Part shown: positions 8,696 through 16,518 of the stretch, in pieces
Numbering within the stretch: position 1 is the stretch's first letter
Layout of the letters: the number at the start of each line of letters is the position of its first letter
From: Thermanaerosceptrum fracticalcis
GTDB lineage: Bacteria > Bacillota > Peptococcia > DRI-13
DNA length: 64,000 nucleotides
Direction: 5' to 3'
NCBI RefSeq assembly: GCF_000746025.2
Contig: NZ_CP045798.1
Span: 1,846,501-1,910,500, forward strand
Translations under genes and position numbers: made by a program
Notes under the pieces: generated by a model
What the model was told of the DNA's origin: nothing
What the model saw: only the letters and a program-made list of their open reading frames with translations
Databases searched by the model: none

Positions 8696-9244
8696 CTACT
8701 TATAAGTAGGCTTCGGGTTTATAACCCCAATGTAGGGAAGGTGACGGTATTGTTCATTATAATCAAGCCCGTAGCCTACAACAAACTCATCCGGTATTTC
8801 ATACCCGTTGTAATCCGGAGTAATAGCGATCTTCCTGCGACTGGGCTTGTCCAGGAAAGTACAAATTTTTAGACTGCGGGGTCCCCTGGCCAAAAGGTTT
8901 TCTTTGAGATAGGTCAAGGTTAAACCGGTATCTACAATATCCTCAACTACCAGTACATCTTTGCCTGCGATATCCAGTTCAAGGTCCTTAAGAAAACGCA
9001 CTACCCCTGAAGTATGGGTAGAGGTACCGTAGCTGGAAACAGCCATGAAGTCCATTTGCAGGGGAACCTTAATTTCCCGGATAAGGTCCGACAAAAAAAC
9101 CACAGCACCTTTTAAAATACCAATCACAAAGAGGTCTTTATCCTTATAATCACCGGTAATCTGCTGTCCTAATTCCTTAACCCTTTTTTGGATTTCCTCT
9201 TCCTTAAAGAGAATTTTCAAGATATTTTCCTCCATTGACCACAT
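8696..9244 (-). CDS. hpt: Hypoxanthine phosphoribosyltransferase
   Basis: Purine salvage enzyme making IMP/GMP from hypoxanthine/guanine and PRPP. The PRPP-binding motif VLVVEDIVDTGLTL is near residue 100, with SYGTSTHTSG upstream and the C-terminal purine-pocket segment VVGYGLDYNEQYRHLP. Two starts are possible: ATG at 9244, with GAAGGG directly in front, and a second ATG at 9235 (MEENIL), better spaced from that site. Co-transcribed with guaA. Confidence 0.95.
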   Translation of the reverse strand: MWSMEENILKILFKEEEIQKRVKELGQQITGDYKDKDLFVIGILKGAVVFLSDLIREIKVPLQMDFMAVSSYGTSTHTSGVVRFLKDLELDIAGKDVLVVEDIVDTGLTLTYLKENLLARGPRSLKICTFLDKPSRRKIAITPDYNGYEIPDEFVVGYGLDYNEQYRHLPYIGVINPKPTYK

Positions 9245-9282
9245 TCCCTTCCGTAAAATATCTCAATATAATACTTACAATT

Positions 9283-9397
9283 GGGGACATTCCTATCACA
9301 CAAGGATAACCCGGACTTCAGCAGGTGTGTCCAATACCCATGGGGACATTCCCGTCCCCAAAGAATGACCCACGCTTCAGCGGGTGTGTCCCCTTTC
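9283..9397. repeat. Two imperfect ~55-bp REP-like direct repeats
   Basis: Two copies starting GGGGACATTCC (9283 and 9342) and ending GCRGGTGTGTCC, each bounded by GGGGACA/TGTGTCC-type inverted ends. This resembles small palindromic elements mobilised by REP-associated transposases in Clostridia. They lie between the candidate promoter at 9456-9484 and hpt. Confidence 0.5.
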
Positions 9398-9402
9398 ATT
9401 AA

Positions 9403-9435
9403 TCAAAAAAAAAATAAGCCTCTGCCAGGCCATAT
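9403..9435 (-). terminator. Short hairpin followed by ten T on the minus strand
   Basis: Minus strand GGCCT-GGCAG-AGGCT followed by TATTTTTTTTTT. It lies only about 20 bases past the predicted transcription start, so it could end a very short RNA or attenuate hpt transcription. Confidence 0.45.
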
Positions 9436-9455
9436 GGTGTCATAATTTCGCTTAA

Positions 9456-9484
9456 ATTATACCAACGGGGGTAATTAGTGTCAA
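9456..9484 (-). promoter_or_regulatory. Consensus sigma-A promoter upstream of hpt
   Basis: Minus-strand TTGACA (9479-9484), 17 bp, TATAAT (9456-9461): a perfect consensus. It reads toward hpt, 220 bp away, through a T-tract hairpin and the repeats. Confidence 0.75.
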
Positions 9485-9871
9485 TAATCGGCACTTAGGG
9501 AAGGGACACGCATTTTATTGTACTTAAGAGCGTATAATATATTACCTGAAATTTTGAACGGAATAAAAAAAACGTTTTTCCTGTCTCTCGTTTTTTGATT
9601 AATATTTTTTTGATATATCATTAAGAGAATTTATAAAAATATATGGAGGTATTTACCAAGAAAACGAGAAATATTTTTTAACAATACCATAAATTTTTCT
9701 TGTCGTATTGTATTTTAAATTGATTGAATAGTCCCTAAGCTCGAATATTCTGTTTTTCCCTTGCTTCGTATCAAACATTTATCGTATTAACTCAAGAAAG
9801 GGGGGAATTTTGGTTATCTTGTGCTTGTGGGTACAATCTCATAAATCTTCTTATGCTAAGGAGGGATCACT
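9485..9871. other. AT-rich leader upstream of the YeiH locus
   Basis: About 390 bp without a gene. It holds an inverted repeat TCTCGTTTT (about 9586) / AAAACGAGA (about 9662) and several A/T runs. I found no convincing promoter or riboswitch; the transcription start of the downstream transporter must lie here. Confidence 0.4.
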
Positions 9872-9964
9872 GTGAAGATTCACGAGGATTGGTTGGCTGT
9901 GATTATTGGTTTAGGTCTCTGCTTCTTAGTTGCAGCTAAAGTGATCGCCAAAGTCCCCTGGTAG
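9872..9964 (+). CDS. 30-residue single-helix membrane protein
   Basis: A 30-residue ORF starting with GTG, preceded by AAGGAGG at ideal distance (8 bases). The product is a short charged head (VKIHEDW) followed by one hydrophobic helix, LAVIIGLGLCFLVAA, and a basic tail. It ends 37 bp before the YeiH-type transporter gene. Many longer UPF0324/YeiH proteins begin with an EDWWAV-like amphipathic segment plus helix; here that piece appears as a separate gene. Function is unknown; a subunit or assembly partner of the transporter is likely. Confidence 0.6.
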   Translation: MKIHEDWLAVIIGLGLCFLVAAKVIAKVPW

Positions 9965-10001
9965 GTCATCCCTAATCTTAAGAAGAAAGGAGTAAAAAAC
10001 C

Positions 10002-11078
10002 ATGAACATGCAGGCGGAAAAAGCACCTCAACAAAAAGCCTCTCCCAATTATGCGGGTATTATTATCGGTCTTATTGTCATCGCGCTACTTGCTTATACC
10101 ACCAACTGGCTCAGTCATAACTCAGCCAAGATTGTAGGGAAGGATTTCTCTAAAGCCCTGGAATACCCCCTCTGGGCTGCTCTCCTGGGTCTTATCGCCA
10201 ACGCCGTTGTAACATCTACCGGCACCAAAGAAATGATTAAACCCGCCATTCGAACAGAACTCTTTTTAAAGACAGGCCTTGTACTGATGGGTGCAAGCGT
10301 TAACCTGGGTGTTATTGTCAGCATTGGCAGCAAAGGTATCATTCAGGGTCTCATCATGATTACCTGTGTTTTCTTCTTCACTTGGTGGCTCTGTGACAGG
10401 TTTGGAATCTCCGAAAGTATGAAAGCCGTTATGGCTACGGCTATCTCTATCTGCGGTGTTTCCGCAGCTATTGCAGCCGCAGGTTCGGTACTGGCTAAGA
10501 AAGAAGAACTCGCTTATGTAACAGCTCTGGTTATTTTTACCGCCCTGCCCTTAATGGTCTTAATGCCATGGTTGGCTAACGTACTGGGTCTTGCGCCAGA
10601 GGTTGCCGGAGCCTGGTTCGGGGGTAACATCGACACCTCGGCCGCGGTAGTGGGTGCCGGCACCATCCATGGCGAAGCCACAGCTAAGATTGCAGCCGTT
10701 ATTAAGATGACCCAGAACGCGCTCATTGGTTTTGTTGCCTTTGCCCTGGCCTTCTATTTCACCACAGTGGTAGAAAAGGGCGGGCAAAAACCCAGTGCTT
10801 CCGTGATCTGGGAGCGTTTCCCCAAATTCGTTCTGGGCTTCATCTTCACCTCCATTGTCGCCAGTATGGGATTTTTTGATAAAGGCGACCTAACCGCTAT
10901 CAAGAACTTGCAGCAGTGGGCCTTTAACCTGGCCTTCGTCTGCATCGGTCTGGAACTGACCTTTGTCGACTTTAAACATCTCGGCGGCAAGCCTACTTAT
11001 GTATTCTTGATTGCTACCGTATTTAATACGCTTCTGGCCCTTTTGGTAAGTTACATCCTCTTCGGTGTGTTGGCATAA
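10002..11078 (+). CDS. YeiH/UPF0324 family putative sulfate/anion exporter
   Basis: Integral membrane protein, 358 residues, about ten hydrophobic helices. Family signatures: TGLVLMGASVNLGVI, the AISICGVSAAIAAAGS re-entrant-like segment, AWFGGNIDTSAAVVGAG and KIAAVIKMTQNALIG. YeiH relatives are called putative sulfate exporters; some are linked to sulfite, taurine or organic-acid metabolism, so the substrate is open. GAAAGGAG precedes the ATG. A 30-residue membrane ORF lies directly upstream and a strong terminator follows. A diverged paralogue sits at 48755-49780. Confidence 0.88.
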   Translation: MNMQAEKAPQQKASPNYAGIIIGLIVIALLAYTTNWLSHNSAKIVGKDFSKALEYPLWAALLGLIANAVVTSTGTKEMIKPAIRTELFLKTGLVLMGASVNLGVIVSIGSKGIIQGLIMITCVFFFTWWLCDRFGISESMKAVMATAISICGVSAAIAAAGSVLAKKEELAYVTALVIFTALPLMVLMPWLANVLGLAPEVAGAWFGGNIDTSAAVVGAGTIHGEATAKIAAVIKMTQNALIGFVAFALAFYFTTVVEKGGQKPSASVIWERFPKFVLGFIFTSIVASMGFFDKGDLTAIKNLQQWAFNLAFVCIGLELTFVDFKHLGGKPTYVFLIATVFNTLLALLVSYILFGVLA

Positions 11079-11089
11079 ATGCAATACTC

Positions 11090-11122
11090 AAAGGAACCAC
11101 CTGTCTAAAGGGTGGTTCCTTT
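11090..11122 (+). terminator. Terminator of the YeiH gene
   Basis: Perfect 12-bp stem AAAGGAACCACC/GGTGGTTCCTTT, 9-base loop, then TTAAGTTT. Confidence 0.8.
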
Positions 11123-11136
11123 AAGTTTAGAATAAA

Positions 11137-11163
11137 GCTGCCCTTAAGTTTAAGGAGGGCAGC
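11137..11163 (-). terminator. Terminator of the ABC exporter/TetR operon
   Basis: Arms GCTGCCCT/AGGGCAGC followed on the minus strand by TTTATT. It faces the preceding terminator between convergent genes. Confidence 0.65.
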
Positions 11164-11180
11164 CTTTTGCTTTAAGCTTT

Positions 11181-11786
11181 TTAACTCCCGGGATATTGTC
11201 TAATAAATCCACAGGTGAACAAATCAACCACCTGGTTTAACGCATCCTGTAAAGTTAAACCGTTTTTGAGGGTAAATTCCGGATTGACAACGGCCTGTAT
11301 TGCTGCCAGGAATGCGGTACTCATGATCCGCGGGTCAATCTCCCTCGTTAAATCTTTATCGCTTTTACTAAGAATAGCCTTAATCAAGTTCTGTGCTTTT
11401 TCCATCCTGTAACTATCGATTTTTTTCCAGAAATGGGGGTAGCGGGAGCGCAAGTCCTCCATAATAAGAGGATTGAAAACAAGGTCATGACCATGAAGAT
11501 AAAGGTTTTGTAAGGCCTGGGCAATGAGTTCAGCCGGAGTATGAGCTTCCGCCATCACCCGGTCCATTTCCCGGGCTACTCTTTGGATAATACTGTCTAT
11601 GACGGCTTCAATAACCTCCTCTTTACTGGTGAAGTACCTGTAAATCGTTCTTTTACTGACCCCCGCCTGGGCTGACAATTCATCCATGGTAACCCTGTAA
11701 AAGCCTTTGGATTTGGACAGTTCTATAAAGGCAGCAATGATGCGTTCACGAATAGGAGACCCTTTCTTTTGTTCCGTATCAGGCAT
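11181..11786 (-). CDS. TetR/AcrR family transcriptional regulator
   Basis: About 201 residues. The N-terminal HTH (residues about 12-60: ERIIAAFIELSKSKGFYRVT...AGVSKRTIYRYFTSKEEV) is classic TetR; the C-terminal helical ligand domain is unremarkable. The ATG at 11786 has AGGAGG six bases before it, so the longer GTG start (MRRYD) is rejected. It is the last gene of the exporter operon, 34 bp after the permease, so it probably represses its own operon, as CecR does for the ybhGFSR exporter of E. coli. Confidence 0.9.
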   Translation of the reverse strand: MPDTEQKKGSPIRERIIAAFIELSKSKGFYRVTMDELSAQAGVSKRTIYRYFTSKEEVIEAVIDSIIQRVAREMDRVMAEAHTPAELIAQALQNLYLHGHDLVFNPLIMEDLRSRYPHFWKKIDSYRMEKAQNLIKAILSKSDKDLTREIDPRIMSTAFLAAIQAVVNPEFTLKNGLTLQDALNQVVDLFTCGFIRQYPGS

Positions 11787-11820
11787 ATCATACCTCCTCA
11801 CCCGCCATACAGGGATTACT

Positions 11821-12939
11821 CTAGGCGATTTTCTTCTTAAACTTGAGAGTACTTAGCGTTAAAAAGACCAGAGAGAATACCAGGAGGAATAATACCTGAC
11901 CTGCAAGATAAGAAAAACCGATACCCTTTAAAACAATTCCCCGGATAATATCCAGATAATAAGTAAGGGGTATGACGTTGCTAATGTAATAAATGAGCCG
12001 GGGCATAGCATCCCGGGGGAACATAAAACCTGACAAAAGGATGCTGGGCAAGAAAACGAAGTACGCCATCTGCATAGCCTGCATTTGCGTTTTAGCAATA
12101 TTGGAGATAAGTATACCCAATCCCAAAGAAGCCGTAATGAAAAAAAGGGTTAAAAGATACAGTTCCAGGAGGCTCCCCTTAATGGGAACATGAAAAACAA
12201 TAACACCTACCAGGAGAGCTATCGTTATCTGGATATACCCCAGGACGATATAAGGTAAAATTTTTCCAATCATCAGCTCATGGGATTTTATGGGTGTAAC
12301 CATAAGCTGTTCCAGGGTTCCCCGTTCCCGTTCCCTGACGATACCCATGGAAGTCATAATCACCATAGTCATGGTAACTACAATCCCTAAAATCGCCGGT
12401 ACCATATAGTAAGCTGTAATCCCATCAGGGTTATACCAGGGACGGACCCTTACATCATAGGGAGGAGCGGAGAGATGGAACTTCTGGGCCACGACCTCCT
12501 GGGATTTAATGAGGCCAATGGCATTGGCGATGGCAATGGCCTGGTTAGCCACCATATTATCGCTGGCATCCACCAGGACCTGGACAGGAGCCGGTACACC
12601 CCTGTTCACACTGGTAGCAAAATCAGGAGGAAAGATGATGCCCACTTTGGCTTTGCCGCTGTCAATCATCCTGTTCACATCGGCATAGCTGTTTACCACA
12701 TACGTCATGTCAAAATAACCGGAGGCGCTGAAGGAGTCCAGAAGTTCCCGGCTTTCGTAAGAAAGGGACTGGTCAAAGACTACGGTAGGAATATGCTTGA
12801 CCTCAGTCTGAATGGCAAACCCGAACAGCAAAAGCTGCACCATGGGCAGCATAAAAACCAAGGCTAAGGTCATCCTGTCCCGGCGCATCTGCAGAAATTC
12901 TTTATATAATACGGAAAAAATTCTATGCATTCTTCTCAC
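11821..12939 (-). CDS. ABC-2 type exporter permease
   Basis: Membrane subunit of a YbhS/YbhR-like exporter, 372 residues. One N-terminal helix (about 22-42), a large extracytoplasmic domain (45-170), then five C-terminal helices (about 180-370) including VPAILGIVVTMTMVIMTSMG and the RERERGTLEQLMVTPIKSHE loop typical of ABC-2 permeases. E. coli has two permeases (ybhS, ybhR); here there is one, so the protein probably homodimerises. It overlaps the upstream ATPase gene by 17 nt. Confidence 0.93.
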   Translation of the reverse strand: MRRMHRIFSVLYKEFLQMRRDRMTLALVFMLPMVQLLLFGFAIQTEVKHIPTVVFDQSLSYESRELLDSFSASGYFDMTYVVNSYADVNRMIDSGKAKVGIIFPPDFATSVNRGVPAPVQVLVDASDNMVANQAIAIANAIGLIKSQEVVAQKFHLSAPPYDVRVRPWYNPDGITAYYMVPAILGIVVTMTMVIMTSMGIVRERERGTLEQLMVTPIKSHELMIGKILPYIVLGYIQITIALLVGVIVFHVPIKGSLLELYLLTLFFITASLGLGILISNIAKTQMQAMQMAYFVFLPSILLSGFMFPRDAMPRLIYYISNVIPLTYYLDIIRGIVLKGIGFSYLAGQVLFLLVFSLVFLTLSTLKFKKKIA

Positions 12940-13846
12940 CTGCTCTCTGTCTTTTGGCTAAAGCAAGGAAAACATCTTCCAGAGATGGCTTAATTGGTTT
13001 AGGTTCCACCCCGGTAAAGTTTTGCAGATCGGCCATACCGCCTTCACTTTCTAAGAGGACATGAAGAAGTGACCCATGGATAGTACATTCTTTAACAAAG
13101 GGGAGCTGTTCAATACTGCTCATCTTTTCCATGGCGTCAGGTACAGACAGTTCCACCAGTAAACCATCGATTGTGCTTTCTTTCAAATTATCGGGCGTAT
13201 CCATAGCCATCAGCTGTCCCGCGGAAATAAAAGCGATCTTGTTACAACGTTCGGCTTCATCCATAAAATGGGTAGTAACCATGATGGTTACACCCTCCCG
13301 GGCTAAACTCTGGATGATGTTAAAAAAATGCCTCCGACTGGTGGGACTGACCCCACTGGTGGGTTCGTCCAGAAAAATAATAGACGGCCGGGCAATAATG
13401 GCACAGCCTAGAGCCAGTCTTTGTTTCCAGCCTCCGCTCAAGTTAGCCGCCAGTTCTTTTTCTCTGCCCGCTAAATGGGCCATCTCTATCATCTCAGCGA
13501 TACGGGTTTTTCTTTCCCCCAAAGGGACATTGTATATACCGGCGTAGAACTGCAAGTTCTCCAAAACAGTGAGGTCATCATAAAGACTAAACTTTTGGGA
13601 CATATACCCGATCTTGCTTTTGATTTTCTCCGTATCTTTGACCAGATCATATCCCAGGACCGTACCGTAACCGGAAGTAGGCTCCAGGATGCCGCACAGC
13701 ATGCGAATGGTGGTAGATTTGCCTGCCCCGTTGGGTCCCAAGAAACCGTAGATTTCTCCCCGCTTGATCCGGATGTTGAGCTTATCGACGGCAATAAAAC
13801 TGCCAAAAGCTTTGGTAAGGTTATGAGTTTCTACCACATACTCCAA
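12923..13846 (-). CDS. ABC exporter ATP-binding protein (second)
   Basis: Nucleotide-binding subunit, 307 residues. Walker A GFLGPNGAGKSTTIRML near 34-50, Q-loop region YMSQKFSLYDDLTV, signature NLSGGWKQRLALGC, Walker B IIFLDEPTSGVSP, H-loop VTTHFMDEAERC. Corresponds to the C-terminal half of E. coli YbhF, which is a single double-ATPase protein. Directly adjoins the partner ATPase gene with no gap. Confidence 0.94.
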   Translation of the reverse strand: MEYVVETHNLTKAFGSFIAVDKLNIRIKRGEIYGFLGPNGAGKSTTIRMLCGILEPTSGYGTVLGYDLVKDTEKIKSKIGYMSQKFSLYDDLTVLENLQFYAGIYNVPLGERKTRIAEMIEMAHLAGREKELAANLSGGWKQRLALGCAIIARPSIIFLDEPTSGVSPTSRRHFFNIIQSLAREGVTIMVTTHFMDEAERCNKIAFISAGQLMAMDTPDNLKESTIDGLLVELSVPDAMEKMSSIEQLPFVKECTIHGSLLHVLLESEGGMADLQNFTGVEPKPIKPSLEDVFLALAKRQRAGEKNA

Positions 13847-14758
13847 CTAGACCACCTCCTCTTTCTGAGCCAGGGAGACGAAGACATCCTCCATGGAAGG
13901 TGGGATTTCTTTAATACTTTCTATACTCACTCCAGTTTCCCCCAGGCCCTCAACGACTCTCTCCTGGCAGCCATGGAAATTGTCTATTACCAGGTGAAAC
14001 TTATCACCGTAAAAATAGGTATCCAATACGCCGGGAACATCTTTAATGATGGACGGATCAGACAGGGCACCACGCAGTTCCAAAATACGATAAGGGAATT
14101 TTTCTTTCATCTTGGCCGGTGAATCTGTGTCTACAATACGCCCCCGGTCGATGAAAGCGATCTTCGTACAGAGTTCCGCTTCATCCATATAAGGGGTGGA
14201 AACTAAAATTGTCTTCCCTTCCCTGTTCAAACGGTATAGGATTTTCCAGAATTCTTTGCGGGACTCGGGATCCACACCATAGGTGGGTTCATCAAGGATC
14301 AAAAGGTCGGGCCTTGTCACCAGGGCACAGGTCAGGGCCAGTTTTTGTTTCATCCCCCCCGATAACTTATCGGCCAAACGGTCCTTAAACTGTATTAAAC
14401 TGGTGAGCTCCAGTATTTCGTCAGCTCTTTGGGTGATTATTTTACGGTCAAGATTGTACATGGCGCCAAAAAAATAGATGTTTTCCATGACAGTCAGGTC
14501 GCCGTAGAGACTGAAACGCTGGGGCATGTAGCCCAGGTTTTCTTTAAGTTTCTCAATATGGGCCAGTGATTTACCAAACAGGGTAATCTCGCCCCGGTCT
14601 GGGGTAATGAGCCCGCAGATCATGCGCATGAGGGTAGTTTTTCCAGCGCCGTCAGGCCCTACCAGGCCAAAGATTTCCCGTTTTTCCACATGAAGATCAA
14701 CATTGCGGACAGCAGTAATACTGCCGAAAGACTTGCTCAATCCTGCTACTTTGATCAT
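13847..14758 (-). CDS. ABC exporter ATP-binding protein (first)
   Basis: Partner ATPase, about 303 residues. Walker [18 protein letters not shown], signature [14 protein letters not shown], Walker [14 protein letters not shown], switch position [12 protein letters not shown], where the usual His of the H-loop is replaced by Pro/Tyr, as in the N-terminal half of YbhF-like dual ATPases. This asymmetric site may be non-catalytic (inference). The ATG at 14758 is nine bases after AGGAG; an upstream ATG at 14767 overlaps that site. Confidence 0.93.
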   Translation of the reverse strand: MIKVAGLSKSFGSITAVRNVDLHVEKREIFGLVGPDGAGKTTLMRMICGLITPDRGEITLFGKSLAHIEKLKENLGYMPQRFSLYGDLTVMENIYFFGAMYNLDRKIITQRADEILELTSLIQFKDRLADKLSGGMKQKLALTCALVTRPDLLILDEPTYGVDPESRKEFWKILYRLNREGKTILVSTPYMDEAELCTKIAFIDRGRIVDTDSPAKMKEKFPYRILELRGALSDPSIIKDVPGVLDTYFYGDKFHLVIDNFHGCQERVVEGLGETGVSIESIKEIPPSMEDVFVSLAQKEEVV

Positions 14759-14763
14759 CCCGC

Positions 14764-15750
14764 TCATCTCCTGTCAAAGACCACATCCGCCGGAATACCG
14801 GGCTTGAGGATACCTCCCTGGCTCTTTATCCTGATCTTGACGCCAAAGACCACGTTAGTACGCTCTTTCTTGGTCTGAATGGTTTTGGGTGTATACTCGC
14901 CGCGGGTGGCAATTTCTTCCACTACCCCCTCAAAGACCTGGAAAACCCCGCTAATGGTGAACCTGACTCTTTGCCCCAGGTAGATATGGGGTAAATCGTC
15001 GGTAGGAATGTACACTTTGATCCAGAGGTCCTCCATGTTCACCACCGTGGCCAGAGAGGCTCCCGCCTGGACAAATTCCCCTTCCTGGTAATTTTTCGTG
15101 AGAACCACGCCATCAATAGGAGATACAATCATTAAATCTTCCAACATGGCTTCTGTCGCTTTTAATACTGCCTTACTCCGTTCCACCTCAGCCCGGGCAG
15201 CGTTGATCAAATCTGGCCGGCTCCCGGAACGCAGCATGCTGAGCCTGGCCTCAGCAGCCTGCAACTGGTTTTTACTTATTTCGACAGCGGCCTGGGCCTT
15301 TTCATAGTCAACCTGGGGAATAGCGGAAGCCTGGAAGAGGGCCTCAGCCCGCTTAAAGTCATCGGTAGCACGGTTAAAATTAACTCTGGCCGTATTGGCA
15401 GCAGCTTCCGCTTCCTTGATTTCCTGCTCCCTGGCTCCCGAAAGAAGATCGGCCAGAGCTGCTTCTGCTTTTAAGACCGTCAGTTCATCCCTCTCGCGCT
15501 GGGCTAAGAGGTCATTCCTGGATATTTCACCCACCAGCTGCCCTTTTTTCACCTGATCCCCCGCTTTTATGGATAAAGTTTTAATGGTACCGGGCGATTT
15601 GGCGCTTAATTGCACACTGGTAGCTTCAATGGTGCCTGTAGCCTCAATCACACTGCTTTTGGAGGGGAAATACTCCCTGTAAAGCCAGTAGGCAGCCCCT
15701 GCCAACAGTAAAACCACGATAACGGCCGCAATCTTTTTCCTCTTCTCCAT
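14764..15750 (-). CDS. HlyD-type periplasmic adaptor (membrane fusion protein)
   Basis: About 328 residues. An N-terminal membrane anchor ([18 protein letters not shown]), a biotinyl-lipoyl-like domain split around a long coiled-coil hairpin (roughly residues 85-205, rich in Ala/Glu/Lys), and a beta-barrel domain (about 220-320). It resembles E. coli YbhG. First gene of the exporter operon. In a Gram-positive cell such a protein would bridge membrane and wall. Start ATG at 15750 is eight bases after AAAGGAG; the upstream GTG overlaps it. Confidence 0.92.
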   Translation of the reverse strand: MEKRKKIAAVIVVLLLAGAAYWLYREYFPSKSSVIEATGTIEATSVQLSAKSPGTIKTLSIKAGDQVKKGQLVGEISRNDLLAQRERDELTVLKAEAALADLLSGAREQEIKEAEAAANTARVNFNRATDDFKRAEALFQASAIPQVDYEKAQAAVEISKNQLQAAEARLSMLRSGSRPDLINAARAEVERSKAVLKATEAMLEDLMIVSPIDGVVLTKNYQEGEFVQAGASLATVVNMEDLWIKVYIPTDDLPHIYLGQRVRFTISGVFQVFEGVVEEIATRGEYTPKTIQTKKERTNVVFGVKIRIKSQGGILKPGIPADVVFDRR

Positions 15751-15893
15751 CTGCTCCACTCCTTTTGCTGTGCTATGTACGTAATTCCTTATAATTAATA
15801 GACAAGTATACTAATGTCATTTTTCTAGTTTACCCGGTTTTTATGTTACCACTATACGATTATTCAGACAAGAGCTAATTTTAAATAAAGTAG
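15751..15893. other. Promoter region of the exporter operon
   Basis: AT-rich stretch with an imperfect dyad around AGTATACT (about 15804-15811) flanked by GACA and TGTC. This is a plausible operator for the TetR regulator; no clean -35/-10 pair was identified. Confidence 0.35.
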
Positions 15894-16030
15894 GGGAGCG
15901 TTAAGCTCCCTCCGGGTAGAATGGTCACCCAATTGGTGGCCTAAACCCCTACAGAACCAAGCGTGCAGATTTCTCCCATCGGGCTCTTCAGAAATTGGTT
16001 CACAGGATAGCGTACATTTTCAAGTCCTGA
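15894..16030 (-). mobile_element. 3' end of a group II intron (domains V and VI), orphan
   Basis: On the minus strand, 15986-15954 forms a 33-nt domain V: GAGCC at its start with the AGC triad, a GAAA tetraloop, and UUGGUUC closing. Domain VI-like sequence follows to about 15913 (GTAGGGGTTTAGGCC ... TCTACCCGG). A GGGAGC/GCTCCC hairpin (15894-15910) comes next. No reverse transcriptase/maturase frame survives upstream, so this is a decayed intron end rather than an active element. Confidence 0.65.
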
Positions 16031-16194
16031 TAAGAGATTGAAAGTTCCGGACGCAATAGAGGAAATAATGATTTATAATAATATATGTTGGGAATGCCCG
16101 ATATCTGCACGGGATTGGCGCGCCCATGGGCGGACCCAATATCGGCTACCGTGGTTAACGGGGGGATCATCTCCGCCGGGTAGATATGGTCCAA

Positions 16195-16209
16195 ATCATA
16201 ATGATAAAT
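16195..16209. promoter_or_regulatory. Upstream activator site candidate 1
   Basis: ATCATAATGATAAAT, with the perfect palindrome ATCAT-A-ATGAT, identical to a second copy 80 bp downstream and about 190 bp upstream of a sigma-54 promoter. Confidence 0.5.
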
Positions 16210-16274
16210 TATTTCAAATTGATAAAGGTCGCGGAATATCTGGCTTGCACGAGAATAAACAAGCCATGGATATT

Positions 16275-16289
16275 ATCATAATGATAAAT
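16275..16289. promoter_or_regulatory. Upstream activator site candidate 2
   Basis: Second identical 15-bp copy, about 110 bp upstream of the sigma-54 promoter. Eighty bases between copies puts them on similar helical phase (about 7.6 turns). Confidence 0.5.
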
Positions 16290-16385
16290 ATTGAGGGTAT
16301 TTGGAGCAATTGATTCAAGCAAGTGATAATAGACGAATGCTCTAGTTTGAAAGCCAGGGCATTTTCTTATTATATCCGATTAAAT

Positions 16386-16404
16386 TTTGGCATGATTATT
16401 GCAA
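16386..16404 (+). promoter_or_regulatory. Sigma-54 promoter of the alr operon
   Basis: TTGGCATGATTATTGCAA: TGGCAT, 5 bp, TTGCA, with the invariant GG and GC 12 bases apart. Only one mismatch from the -24/-12 consensus. Start of transcription is expected near 16414. Confidence 0.75.
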
Positions 16405-16518
16405 AGTACAGGGAGCGCGGCTGTTATCTAACAGGTCATAGCATGAAAATATAAACAGACAGTCACTGTTAAACAAGAGTATTCCCCGGACTCCAAAAGA
16501 AAAGAGGTGATAAACTGA

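Larger units (their letters stand above)
16031..16385. other. Gene-free stretch between intron remnant and alr
   Basis: No credible coding sequence. It contains GC-rich short palindromes near 16110-16180, possibly more intron debris, and two identical 15-bp sites described separately as activator-binding candidates. Confidence 0.4.

Noticed and set aside
9245-9460. Purine riboswitch before hpt-guaA
   Set aside because: The conserved core of the purine aptamer (TATA...GGCTTAGGA type loops) was not found; only repeats and a short T-tract hairpin are present.
16000-16194. Minus-strand 64-residue ORF as an intron-encoded maturase fragment
   Set aside because: No reverse transcriptase or maturase motif (YADD, HNH) is visible; composition looks like chance translation of intron debris.
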